Positions 7,625 through 14,409 of a DNA stretch of 32,734 bases are shown here, in pieces (within the stretch, counting starts at the first letter, position 1; each line of letters begins with the position of its first letter). The notes below the pieces were generated by a model. That model saw only the letters and a program-made list of their open reading frames with translations. It made no database searches and was not told the origin of the DNA. The position numbers were made by a program, and so were the translations under genes. Source of the DNA: Candidatus Danuiimicrobium aquiferis (GTDB taxonomy: Bacteria; Omnitrophota; Omnitrophia; Omnitrophales; Danuiimicrobiaceae); contig MHFR01000007.1 of NCBI GenBank assembly GCA_001804285.1, forward strand, positions 1 to 32,734, in the 5' to 3' direction.

Positions 7625-8630
7625 ACTTTTCGACCCCTTTCTTTAATGACTGCTCTTCCAACCGCTCCATATCCTTCATCGATGCGCCTCCCTTAACTGC
7701 ATATAGGATACCACAAAGGGCACCTACCCCGTAAAGAAAAACATCAAGAATTAAAGAGAAAGCAAACGCTTGTTCAACTGATACATATTTCTGAAAAAAA
7801 TAAACGGTCGCTGCTTCACGGACTCCCAATCCGCCAATAGACGGGATCATAGTCAACAATGCAACAATGGGCATAAATAAATAATACAACTCTAGTGGCA
7901 AACGAATTTGAATACTGATGGCGAGCCAATAGGCCATTAAAATAAACAAAATTTGGGCACTAATCGACATTCCAAAAATAACAAAAAATTGCCCGCGCCG
8001 AGTTCGGTAAAGCTCCAGAGCATCAAACAGTTTCTGAAATTCCTCTTTAAACTTACTCGGTGCTAATTTGATAATCAGGGCTTTTGCCGGCCTCGAAAAA
8101 CGGCGACTCGTGACAAACAATGTCCCAAAAAGAATAATCAAAGTCACTGCCCAAATAAACTCTCCTATCCGAGGATCACTAATCTGATCCCGCGCAAATA
8201 TAAAAGCAACAAATGCAATGAAAACGATCGACATCAATCCGAAAAACCGGTCTAGAAGAACGCATGTCACTGAAGCCATTTTTTTTCCGGTATCTTTATA
8301 AATATAGTAGGCCTTGGCAATATCACCCCCGACAGCAGATGGAAGAAACATATTAAAGAAGAGGCTGATCAACCAAAGATAGTACCGACGCCAAAATGAC
8401 AGCTTAATACCTTGGACGACTAAGATGATTCCCATTCGTTCCGCGACAACCCCGAGAGAAACAAAATACAAAATCGTCGCAATCACCACCGGAAGCCACT
8501 CTGCATTTATCAAATAGCCAAACGCATCGTGGATCCGTCCTCTGGAAATAAAAAAAACAGACGCTAAAGATATAATACTAATCCCGACCCTGAAAATTAA
8601 TGTCTTATGTTTATTTAAAAGCTTGAGCAT
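7614..8630 (-). CDS. YbhN/UPF0104-type (LPG synthase TM-like) integral membrane protein
   Basis: This 338-aa protein is mostly membrane helices, with about eight hydrophobic segments. It has the conserved loop FLPSAVGGDIAKAYYIYK (about 98-115) and IPSIGGLGVREAA (about 262-275), both typical of the family that includes the flippase half of MprF and archaeal AglD-like proteins. Members are thought to move or modify lipids; the substrate here is unknown. The C-terminal tail is charged and cytoplasmic in prediction. No good ribosome site is seen before the ATG. It is the start of the membrane protein-Trm112-aroQ group. Confidence 0.85.
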   Translation of the reverse strand: MLKLLNKHKTLIFRVGISIISLASVFFISRGRIHDAFGYLINAEWLPVVIATILYFVSLGVVAERMGIILVVQGIKLSFWRRYYLWLISLFFNMFLPSAVGGDIAKAYYIYKDTGKKMASVTCVLLDRFFGLMSIVFIAFVAFIFARDQISDPRIGEFIWAVTLIILFGTLFVTSRRFSRPAKALIIKLAPSKFKEEFQKLFDALELYRTRRGQFFVIFGMSISAQILFILMAYWLAISIQIRLPLELYYLFMPIVALLTMIPSIGGLGVREAATVYFFQKYVSVEQAFAFSLILDVFLYGVGALCGILYAVKGGASMKDMERLEEQSLKKGVEKYES

Positions 8631-8684
8631 GCCATTTAAGGTGGTTAAGAGATGAATGGAATCTGTTGATGTGCAAACATCCGA

Positions 8685-9086
8685 TTACGCTTTTTCACGT
8701 GCATGTTCCACATATTTAAGCTGAATTTCCGCTATCAATGTATTCAACATTTTATCTTCTTCTTGGGAAAGATTTCCCTTCGTTTTGCCCCTGAGCATCA
8801 CCAATAAATCAATCAATTCCTGAGCGGCTTCTAAATTAACTTCTATCTTCTCCGCCCCCGGCGCCTTGATCTCGCCCATGAGAAGCAGTGCTTGCATGCC
8901 GAGCGAGGTTATGAAATTGTGAAAATTCACACGAGAAGAATCAACGCCTTCGGTTGCTTGGGGTTTCGGTTCGGGCTCACTCACGGATTTCTCCTTTTGA
9001 CCGCTCACAGCATCTTTCCACGACTCATCAACATGTTTGTTCGTAAAATGAATATCTTTCTCGTCCACAAATTCCCCTTCGTTCAT
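8685..9086 (-). CDS. DUF1844-family protein
   Basis: This 133-aa soluble protein has a charged, low-complexity first third and a conserved helical region from VNFHNFITSLGMQALLLMGE through EAAQELIDLLVMLRGKTKGN to the end. That pattern (FxxFIxSLxxQAL, then a LIDLLxxLxxKTxGNL block) is diagnostic of DUF1844. The function is unknown. It lies 54 nt upstream of the membrane protein gene and may head that transcript. No clear Shine-Dalgarno precedes the chosen ATG. Confidence 0.8.
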   Translation of the reverse strand: MNEGEFVDEKDIHFTNKHVDESWKDAVSGQKEKSVSEPEPKPQATEGVDSSRVNFHNFITSLGMQALLLMGEIKAPGAEKIEVNLEAAQELIDLLVMLRGKTKGNLSQEEDKMLNTLIAEIQLKYVEHAREKA

Positions 9087-9144
9087 GTACAGCAGAAAAG
9101 ACCCACATTTTTATCTGGTCGTGAGTCCTTAATTGAATGGGTAC

Positions 9145-9339
9145 TTAGCCCGGATTTCTCATCGCTAATGAGAAATTCCGCTCGCAAGAGCTGAGGTGCA
9201 AAGATGGTTTGCATCTTTGCTACACAGGGCTTATCCTTTGCGCCCTCATTTAACAAGGGCACAAAACTTTGGGCGCAATCAGTTGCGCCCAAAGCGACTT
9301 TCTCGTCGATTCACAAAACCGATGAGAAAGTCGGGTTAG
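9145..9339. mobile_element. MITE-like structured repeat, copy A
   Basis: About 195 bp bounded by imperfect inverted ends TTAGCCCGGATTTCTCAT and ATGAGAAAGTCGGGTTAG. It contains a chain of hairpins: 9151-9180, GCAAAGATG/CATCTTTGC, a 12-bp stem at 9267-9294 around GGGCGCAA, and a 13-bp stem at 9296-9308/9320-9332. A second copy in the same orientation is at 11279-11472. There is no coding capacity, so it is a non-autonomous element or a structured RNA/DNA repeat. Confidence 0.82.
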
Positions 9340-9389
9340 AATATTATGGAAGTTTATAACACGAGGAATTTTCTTTGTCAATATAGGTT

Positions 9390-9438
9390 GCGGATAACGG
9401 AGGCACTTGGCAAGGAAGTCACCTCCGGCTATCCCCGC
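9390..9438. repeat. Imperfect ~49-bp palindrome downstream of the STAS-PilZ gene
   Basis: GCGGATAACGGAGG pairs imperfectly with CCTCCGGCTATCCCCGC, with an inner ACTT/AAGT stem around GGCAAGG. It lies in the gene-free stretch 9087-9578, between repeat copy A and the 3' end of the STAS-PilZ gene. The remainder, 9439-9578, shows only a short GCCCTT/AAGGGC hairpin near 9492-9517. There is no T-run, so terminator function is not supported. Confidence 0.6.
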
Positions 9439-9578
9439 TACCAATTTGTAAAAAAATAGCCAAATCAAAAAAAACTTGGTTGTTTTTGGGTCGCCCTTTC
9501 GCTCCGCTTCAAGGGCCATATTTCAGCACAAAACACCATCACAACCGCCGCGAATTCAGATCATTCTGTCAGAAAATC

Positions 9579-10298
9579 TTACAGAAATTGAATCGCGATG
9601 CCGTATTGCTTCTTCATCACTTCAAAGCGATTGATCTTTCCGGGAATGGTGACCTCTTCTTTAAACGTTTCATTCGGTGGAACCATCACGCTCACAAGTG
9701 TTCCCTCAAGCCCCTGCATCTGAGTGATATCCGGCGCATCAAGATCCAAAAACTCGGCAAAAAGACCGCCTTGGCTGACGTTCGTCGCAATGGATCTCGT
9801 TTCAAGTTCTTTACCGTCCTGCATTTTGAATTTTAGACGGACGGGAATGGCAACTCGAATACGCTTACTTCGCCGCCGTTCAAGACCATGTTTGACGGGT
9901 GCTTTTGTCTCATCAACCGCCACTTCATAAATCTTATCTTTTAAGAACAGGAACGAACCGAATGCTTCGGCAACCTCTTCTTCATCTTTGCACAATTTGA
10001 TTCGATCCGGAAGATAAGTCGTCTGAAAAAGATCCCTCACCATTTGATCCGGCGAAAAAATGAGACTTCGCTGTGGTCTAAGAAAACAAGCAACCAGTTT
10101 CCGGATAGCAACCTCGTCCGCACCGATCACTTTTTGCAAATTTAAAATCACACGCCTCAATTTTTTCTTTTGAATTGTCTGCTCAATCTTATCAATCACC
10201 GAATCGATGCAGTCCCCTTCAAGCTTTCCACCCAAATCAAAGACTTGAACACGCCCGATCTTCCTTAATCCTAATTTTATTTCCTCTACTTTTGCCAT
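9579..10298 (-). CDS. STAS-like + PilZ domain protein 1
   Basis: This 239-aa protein has an N-terminal region (about 1-125) resembling an anti-anti-sigma/STAS fold (VQVFDLGGKLEGD, RRVILNLQKVIGADE) and a C-terminal PilZ domain. The c-di-GMP-binding signature is complete: Arg142-xxx-Arg146, then NxSxxG at 173-178 (NVSQGG). It is therefore expected to bind c-di-GMP and signal through protein contact. A strong GGGAGGGGGG site precedes the ATG. It follows a paralogue with the same architecture by 77 nt, and the two genes are bracketed by MITE-like copies. Its output partner is unknown. Confidence 0.85.
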   Translation of the reverse strand: MAKVEEIKLGLRKIGRVQVFDLGGKLEGDCIDSVIDKIEQTIQKKKLRRVILNLQKVIGADEVAIRKLVACFLRPQRSLIFSPDQMVRDLFQTTYLPDRIKLCKDEEEVAEAFGSFLFLKDKIYEVAVDETKAPVKHGLERRRSKRIRVAIPVRLKFKMQDGKELETRSIATNVSQGGLFAEFLDLDAPDITQMQGLEGTLVSVMVPPNETFKEEVTIPGKINRFEVMKKQYGIAIQFL

Positions 10299-10375
10299 TT
10301 TACCCCCCTCCCTTATTTGCTAACCAAAAACCAAGATGGCTATGATTTTGATTATCGGTTATTTTTATCTTAAAC

Positions 10376-11116
10376 TTAATTCGTGCTTACCCATTGCTGT
10401 AACTTCAAAAATTTATTAATTTCATCTATTTGACTCTGCTGTAGCCGCTCGAATTTAATTCCAATTCCAAGCTGTTCCTTCGACGAATGAATGTGTGCCA
10501 CTTCACCTTCAAGTGATAAAGGTTTCCGATGCGGCAAAAACACAACGAGTTGCAACGTCTTCATCCGCTTCGGATCAAATCCTTCGAGGGACTGCTCCGG
10601 ATTCGCTAAATCGATATATTCCGCAAAAAGCCCTCCCAAACTCATATTCGTAACTATCCCTTTAAACAACAGGATATCTTCATCATCTTTATAATAAAAT
10701 TCAAGAGGCACAGAAGTCCTCAGCCGCGGAGACAACCGGCCATCCGCATCAGTCCCGACACTGGGATTTCTCACAACGTCATTATCCCCCAAGGCAGCAA
10801 TTACTTCCGTTTCGTTCCGAAACACACGAAACCTTTTATTCCCGCAATAATGCTCTAAGGTGTTCATCACCCCCCGATTTCCTAAGATGACAGAAATTCC
10901 ATCATCCGCCGGAATATTTTCGAAAAGAGATTTAACACCAAGAGAATCCATCCCTTCTGTATTTGCAAGATTAAAAACGATTTGATGGGTTTCCGCAGAT
11001 TTCACAAAATAGCGCATCTCGTCCTTCCCTCTTAGCGCCCATGGCCCGGTGAGTGAGCCTTCCACGTCAACGATCATCACACTTCCCAACTTTCTCTGAT
11101 GAATTTGAGGAATCAT
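10376..11116 (-). CDS. STAS-like + PilZ domain protein 2
   Basis: A 246-aa paralogue of the next gene: an N-terminal STAS-like segment (VMIVDVEGSLTGPWAL, HQIVFNLANTEGMDSLG) and a C-terminal PilZ domain with Arg127-xxx-Arg131 and NxSxxG at 157-162 (NMSLGG). I place the start at the ATG at 11116 because AAGGGAG lies about 10 nt upstream; a TTG 14 codons earlier has no such support. A c-di-GMP receptor role follows from the motif; partner and pathway are not known. The phospho-acceptor Ser/Thr expected of a regulated STAS is not obvious to me in either protein. Confidence 0.85.
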   Translation of the reverse strand: MIPQIHQRKLGSVMIVDVEGSLTGPWALRGKDEMRYFVKSAETHQIVFNLANTEGMDSLGVKSLFENIPADDGISVILGNRGVMNTLEHYCGNKRFRVFRNETEVIAALGDNDVVRNPSVGTDADGRLSPRLRTSVPLEFYYKDDEDILLFKGIVTNMSLGGLFAEYIDLANPEQSLEGFDPKRMKTLQLVVFLPHRKPLSLEGEVAHIHSSKEQLGIGIKFERLQQSQIDEINKFLKLQQWVSTN

Positions 11117-11193
11117 GTTTCTTTGCTCCCTTAGAAACAAAGATACACGATAAATCAAAGGAATTCAAATCAGATATTAAATTTCTCTATCTC

Positions 11194-11199
11194 ATTATA
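11194..11199 (-). promoter_or_regulatory. Candidate -10 box for the STAS-PilZ pair
   Basis: A perfect minus-strand TATAAT lies 78 nt upstream of the STAS-PilZ 2 start. No good -35 hexamer is found at 16-18 nt, and no -24/-12 sigma-54 element is evident. It is the best promoter candidate between the repeat copy B and the gene. Confidence 0.4.
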
Positions 11200-11278
11200 A
11201 TAAAATGACTTGCACATACTATAAATGTTGAAAATGATTATTTTGTGTCAGAAGTGTAACAATTAAGTTACGGTGCAG

Positions 11279-11472
11279 TTAGCCCGAATTTCTCATGATT
11301 AATGAGAAATTCGCTCGTAAGAGCTGCGGAGCAACGAAGTTTTGTTCTTTTGCGACGCAGGCCTTATCTTTTGCGCCATTCTTTAACAAGGCCGCAAAAC
11401 TTTGGGCGCATCTTATTGCGCCCAAAGCGACCTTCTCATCGATTCGCAAAATCGATGAGAAGGTCGGGTTAG
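11279..11472. mobile_element. MITE-like structured repeat, copy B
   Basis: About 194 bp, same orientation and hairpin order as copy A, roughly three-quarters identical by eye. The ends TTAGCCCGAATTTCTCAT and ATGAGAAGGTCGGGTTAG are imperfect inverted repeats. Stems include 11285-11296/11302-11313 (12 bp), 11400-11410/11417-11427 (11 bp) and 11429-11443/11451-11465 (15 bp perfect). Its last bases supply the TAA stop codon of the neighbouring sigma-54-like gene. Confidence 0.82.
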
Positions 11473-12476
11473 CTGCGTATTTTATGAAGAGCGATCTTGC
11501 GGATCAATTCCTGCCGTGAAACATCCAGAAGCTTCGCGGCTTGCGTCCGATTGCCGGATGTTTTCTCAAGCGCTTCGCGAATCGCCTCACGTTCAAGTTC
11601 GGCAATCACATATCTTTTCCGTTCTTTTAATGAACCGGAAAAAATTGCCGGTTGATGAGCAGAATCAATTTTTTTCTGCTTCCGTTTAAGCTGTTGCGAA
11701 ATAAAATTCGGAGTTATTTTCGAAGACGCCTTTGCCATAATTACACTTTTTTCAATTTCTTTTTCAAGTTCTTTGACATTTCCGGGCCAATCATATGTTT
11801 CCAAAATCGATTTTGCTTCTGGAGAGAATTGCTTCGGTTCAATACCCGCCTCCTTTGTAAACCACATCAAATAATTGTCGGCCAGCACGGAAATATCTTC
11901 TCGCCTTTCCCTGAGGGGGGGGATGGTAATTTTGATCACATTTAATTGAAAAAAAAGATCGTCGCGGAACTTCTTCTTCAGTACCAGCGCTTTCAAATCC
12001 TGATCTGTTCCAATCATCATTCGCGCATTTGATTTGATGCTGGCAACTCCGCCGATTTTGAAGAAACTCCCCTCGCCGATAAACCGAAGCAATTTCCCTT
12101 GCGTCGGAAGGCTCAATGCTTCGATATGATTTAAAAATACCGTTCCGTCTCTCGCTATTTCGAGCAAGCCTTTTTTATCATGAATCGAACCAACGAAAGA
12201 ACCACGGACATAACCGAACAATTCGCTTTCCAAAAGCACATCCGAAAAACTTGAGCAATCCACCACGATAAATTCGCCTTTTGACTTCGGACTTGAAAAA
12301 TGAATAGATCGCGCAAGCCATTCTTTCCCGGACCCCACTTCGCCTTCCAGTAATATCGGGACATCGTGCGCTGCCATCCGGGTGGCCACTTCAACCATTG
12401 CTTTAAATGCAAAACTTTTTCCCGGCAATCCGCCAAATTCGACAATATCAGAATCGCTCATGATTGTTTTCTTCAT
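11469..12476 (-). CDS. Degenerate sigma-54 activator-like protein (AAA+ core + Fis-type HTH)
   Basis: This 335-aa protein has no receiver domain; it is an AAA+ sigma-54 interaction-like domain (about 15-245) plus a C-terminal Fis-type helix-turn-helix (about 300-333, GNRTQAAKLLDVSRQELIRK). Walker A is kept (GEVGSGKE, 45-52). The sigma-54 contact loop GAFTGA is GSFVGS (92-97). Walker B FLDE is FLNH (114-117), so both acidic residues are lost. The RLN of the arginine-finger region is QLN (177-179), and WPGNVREL is WPGNVKEL. Canonical ATP-driven sigma-54 activation is therefore doubtful, while DNA binding looks intact. The start overlaps the rarA stop as ATGA. The stop lies in the edge of MITE-like copy B. 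Confidence 0.88.
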   Translation of the reverse strand: MKKTIMSDSDIVEFGGLPGKSFAFKAMVEVATRMAAHDVPILLEGEVGSGKEWLARSIHFSSPKSKGEFIVVDCSSFSDVLLESELFGYVRGSFVGSIHDKKGLLEIARDGTVFLNHIEALSLPTQGKLLRFIGEGSFFKIGGVASIKSNARMMIGTDQDLKALVLKKKFRDDLFFQLNVIKITIPPLRERREDISVLADNYLMWFTKEAGIEPKQFSPEAKSILETYDWPGNVKELEKEIEKSVIMAKASSKITPNFISQQLKRKQKKIDSAHQPAIFSGSLKERKRYVIAELEREAIREALEKTSGNRTQAAKLLDVSRQELIRKIALHKIRS

Positions 12477-13810
12477 TCGATCCCCAGCTTTTTCAATTGT
12501 TCCTGATGCACTTTTTCATATCCAAATGCTGTCGGTTTATAATATCGGCCTTTTTTCTTAATATATTCCTGTTTTATATAATGATCCGGATGTTTGTGGA
12601 CATACTCATAACCTTCGCCGTGTCCCATCCGTTTCGCGCCGGAATAACTTTTATCACGGAGATGATTGGGGACTTCCTCTACCGTTTCCTTTGTCAAATC
12701 GGATGTCGCCTCTTCCAAAGCCATATAGGAAGCATTGCTTTTGGGAGCAAGGGCTTCATAAGTCACCACCTGGGCCAGAATAATCCGAGCTTCCGGCATT
12801 CCGACAAATTCGATCGCATTGAGGGCGGAAGAAGCCAAAACGAGGGCCTGCGGATCTGCATTTCCGATATCTTCACTCGCCAGAATGAGAAGTCGCCGGA
12901 TAATAAATCGAGGATCTTCACCCGCATAAAGCATTTTCGCAAGCCAATAAATCGCGGCATCCGGATCGCTTCCACGGATACTTTTAATAAATGCGCTTGA
13001 GGTATCATAATGATAATCTTCGTCATGATCGTAATAAACGACTTTTCGCTGGCACGACTCTTCCGCAACGGCACGCGTAAAAAGGATAACACCGTCTTTA
13101 CCCTGCTCAGTTGTCAGCACTCCGACTTCCAATGCATTCAAGGCGCGTCGGGCATCGCCGGCTGAACTCTTCGCAATATGAGTCAAAGCCACATGATCAA
13201 TCGTTATTTTTAGTTGGCCGAAACCGCGTTCTTTGTCGGCAATCGCACGCTTCATGATATTGATCAGTTCATCATCGTTTAACGGCCTTAATTCAAAAAT
13301 AAGAGACCTGGAAAGGAGCGGCCCGTTAATCGAAAACGAAGGGTTGTGTGTGGTTGCTCCGATCAAAATAATATTTCCATTCTCCACATCAGGCATCAAC
13401 ACATCCTGCTGCGCCTTATTGAAACGGTGGATTTCATCGATAAAAAGAATGGTCCGCTTATTTTGATTCTCGCTGAAAAATTTCGCTTCTTCGATCATCT
13501 TCCGGATGTCTTGGACATTCGCCGTCACGGCATTAAGGCTTTTGAATTTTGCGCCTGTCAGATTGGAAATAATCGAAGCTAAAGTCGTTTTTCCGGTGCC
13601 CGGTGGACCATATAAAATAAGGCTCGTCAAGCGGTCGGCCACAATCGTTCTGCGAAGAAGCTTTCCTTCCCCCAAAATATGTTCCTGTCCGGAAAATTCA
13701 TCAAGCGTTCGGGAACGCATCCGGACGGCTAACGGAAAATGCGAACTCGAATCGTTTTCAACGCGATCGGCTTTTTGAGGTGTTTGATGTTCGTTGGCGA
13801 AGAGGTCCAT
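12473..13810 (-). CDS. rarA: Replication-associated recombination protein A (MgsA/RarA/WRNIP1 family)
   Basis: This 445-aa AAA+ clamp-loader-like ATPase acts at stalled replication forks. Walker A GPPGTGKT is at 68-75, Walker B ILFIDEIH at 121-128, and the sensor/arginine-finger region has GATTHNPSF and LLSRS. The C-terminal tetramerisation region with LPNHLRDK-like text (VPNHLRDKSYSGAKRMGHG) is complete. Length is normal. It is downstream of a predicted 6S RNA gene in the same orientation and overlaps the sigma-54-like gene by ATGA. A GTAAGG ribosome site lies just before the ATG. Confidence 0.95.
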   Translation of the reverse strand: MDLFANEHQTPQKADRVENDSSSHFPLAVRMRSRTLDEFSGQEHILGEGKLLRRTIVADRLTSLILYGPPGTGKTTLASIISNLTGAKFKSLNAVTANVQDIRKMIEEAKFFSENQNKRTILFIDEIHRFNKAQQDVLMPDVENGNIILIGATTHNPSFSINGPLLSRSLIFELRPLNDDELINIMKRAIADKERGFGQLKITIDHVALTHIAKSSAGDARRALNALEVGVLTTEQGKDGVILFTRAVAEESCQRKVVYYDHDEDYHYDTSSAFIKSIRGSDPDAAIYWLAKMLYAGEDPRFIIRRLLILASEDIGNADPQALVLASSALNAIEFVGMPEARIILAQVVTYEALAPKSNASYMALEEATSDLTKETVEEVPNHLRDKSYSGAKRMGHGEGYEYVHKHPDHYIKQEYIKKKGRYYKPTAFGYEKVHQEQLKKLGIE

Positions 13811-13824
13811 AATGCCTTACGTTC

Positions 13825-13934
13825 TGTCATTGCCGCGTCCACCTAACATCCGCCAAAATACGCGTCGGACTCGCCGCGCTGTTTGGCGAGAACTGGCGGA
13901 TCCGCCGTCCTGTTGGGCGGAAAAGCAGGAATCC
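13825..13934. repeat. Degenerate TGTCATTGCCGC-type palindromic repeat, copy 3
   Basis: Starts like the other copies (CTGTCATTGCCGC) and ends GCAGGAATCC. The interior holds nested hairpins with CATCCGCC/GGCGGATC and CGCCAAA/TTTGGCG-type arms. It lies between the 6S RNA 3' end and the rarA start. The family assignment is by the end sequences only. Confidence 0.55.
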
Positions 13935-13989
13935 ATTCTTTTTGTTTGATGCGGGGATAACATTCTACGTCTAAAACATCTTCAATATT

Positions 13990-14170
13990 AAAACGCCCCG
14001 CACGTACCGTAGAAACAGAAGCTGTACTAGAACCCCAGTTCTAGGTGGGCATCCGCACCTTATTTCCGGCTTCCCCTAAAAGAGGCCTGCCTTCCATATG
14101 AGGAATAAGACGCCCATTATGTAGTTGTAGGTTCTACAATGTCTCTGTTTCCCTCGCATACCGCAGGGCT
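13990..14170 (-). ncRNA. ssrS: 6S RNA
   Basis: About 181 nt read on the minus strand. The ends pair (GCCCTGC near 14168 with GCGGGGC near 13995), followed by an inner loop and the helix GAAACAGA/TCTGTTTC. A central bubble is flanked by two hairpins (TTGTAG-AACC-TACAA on the 5' side and CTAGAAC-TGGG-GTTCTAG on the 3' side). Beyond it is a long terminal arm (TGGGC/GCCCA, TTATTCC/GGAAATAA). This rod-with-open-bubble layout, and the 3' hairpin before an ACAGC, match 6S RNA, which sequesters sigma-70 RNA polymerase by mimicking open promoter DNA. A clear -10 precedes it and a short T-run follows. I did not score a covariance model. Confidence 0.82.
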
Positions 14171-14175
14171 TGACT

Positions 14176-14205
14176 ATTATATCACTCCATAGTAAAAAAC
14201 AATAA
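14176..14205 (-). promoter_or_regulatory. Promoter of the 6S RNA gene
   Basis: Minus-strand TGATATAATAG gives a perfect TATAAT (14176-14181), placing the transcript start near 14169-14170, exactly where the 6S closing stem begins. The -35 is poorly defined: TTGTTT at 15 nt or TTATTG at 18 nt. Confidence 0.7.
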
Positions 14206-14223
14206 AAATCTCATTTAAATTTC

Positions 14224-14261
14224 TTAAAAAAATCCCCGAAACATATTTCGTTTCGGGGATT
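14224..14261 (-). terminator. Rho-independent terminator of the giant protein gene
   Basis: A perfect 12-bp stem (14231-14242 with 14250-14261, AATCCCCGAAAC/GTTTCGGGGATT) with a 7-nt loop is followed on the minus strand by a run of seven T (14226-14232). It lies about 150 nt after the giant gene's stop and just before the 6S promoter, insulating the two. Nothing else is seen in 14262-14409. Confidence 0.88.
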
Positions 14262-14409
14262 ACAACTCTAAAACAATTTCATTTCGTAAATTTTACAATA
14301 TCACACTTTGAAGCAAATCATAACCCGCTTGATTAACGATTCCGCCACCATTTCAATACGCATCACCGTTTAGCGCGCCGAAAGATACAGCTTAGTTTTT
14401 CATTAGAAT

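Noticed and set aside
9087-9578. Protein-coding gene in the gap after DUF1844
   Set aside because: Frames here run through the structured repeat and palindrome, lack ribosome sites and resemble no protein.
11469-12476. Pseudogene call for the sigma-54-like gene
   Set aside because: The frame is full length, coupled to rarA, and keeps Walker A and a clean Fis-type HTH; only specific functional motifs are changed.
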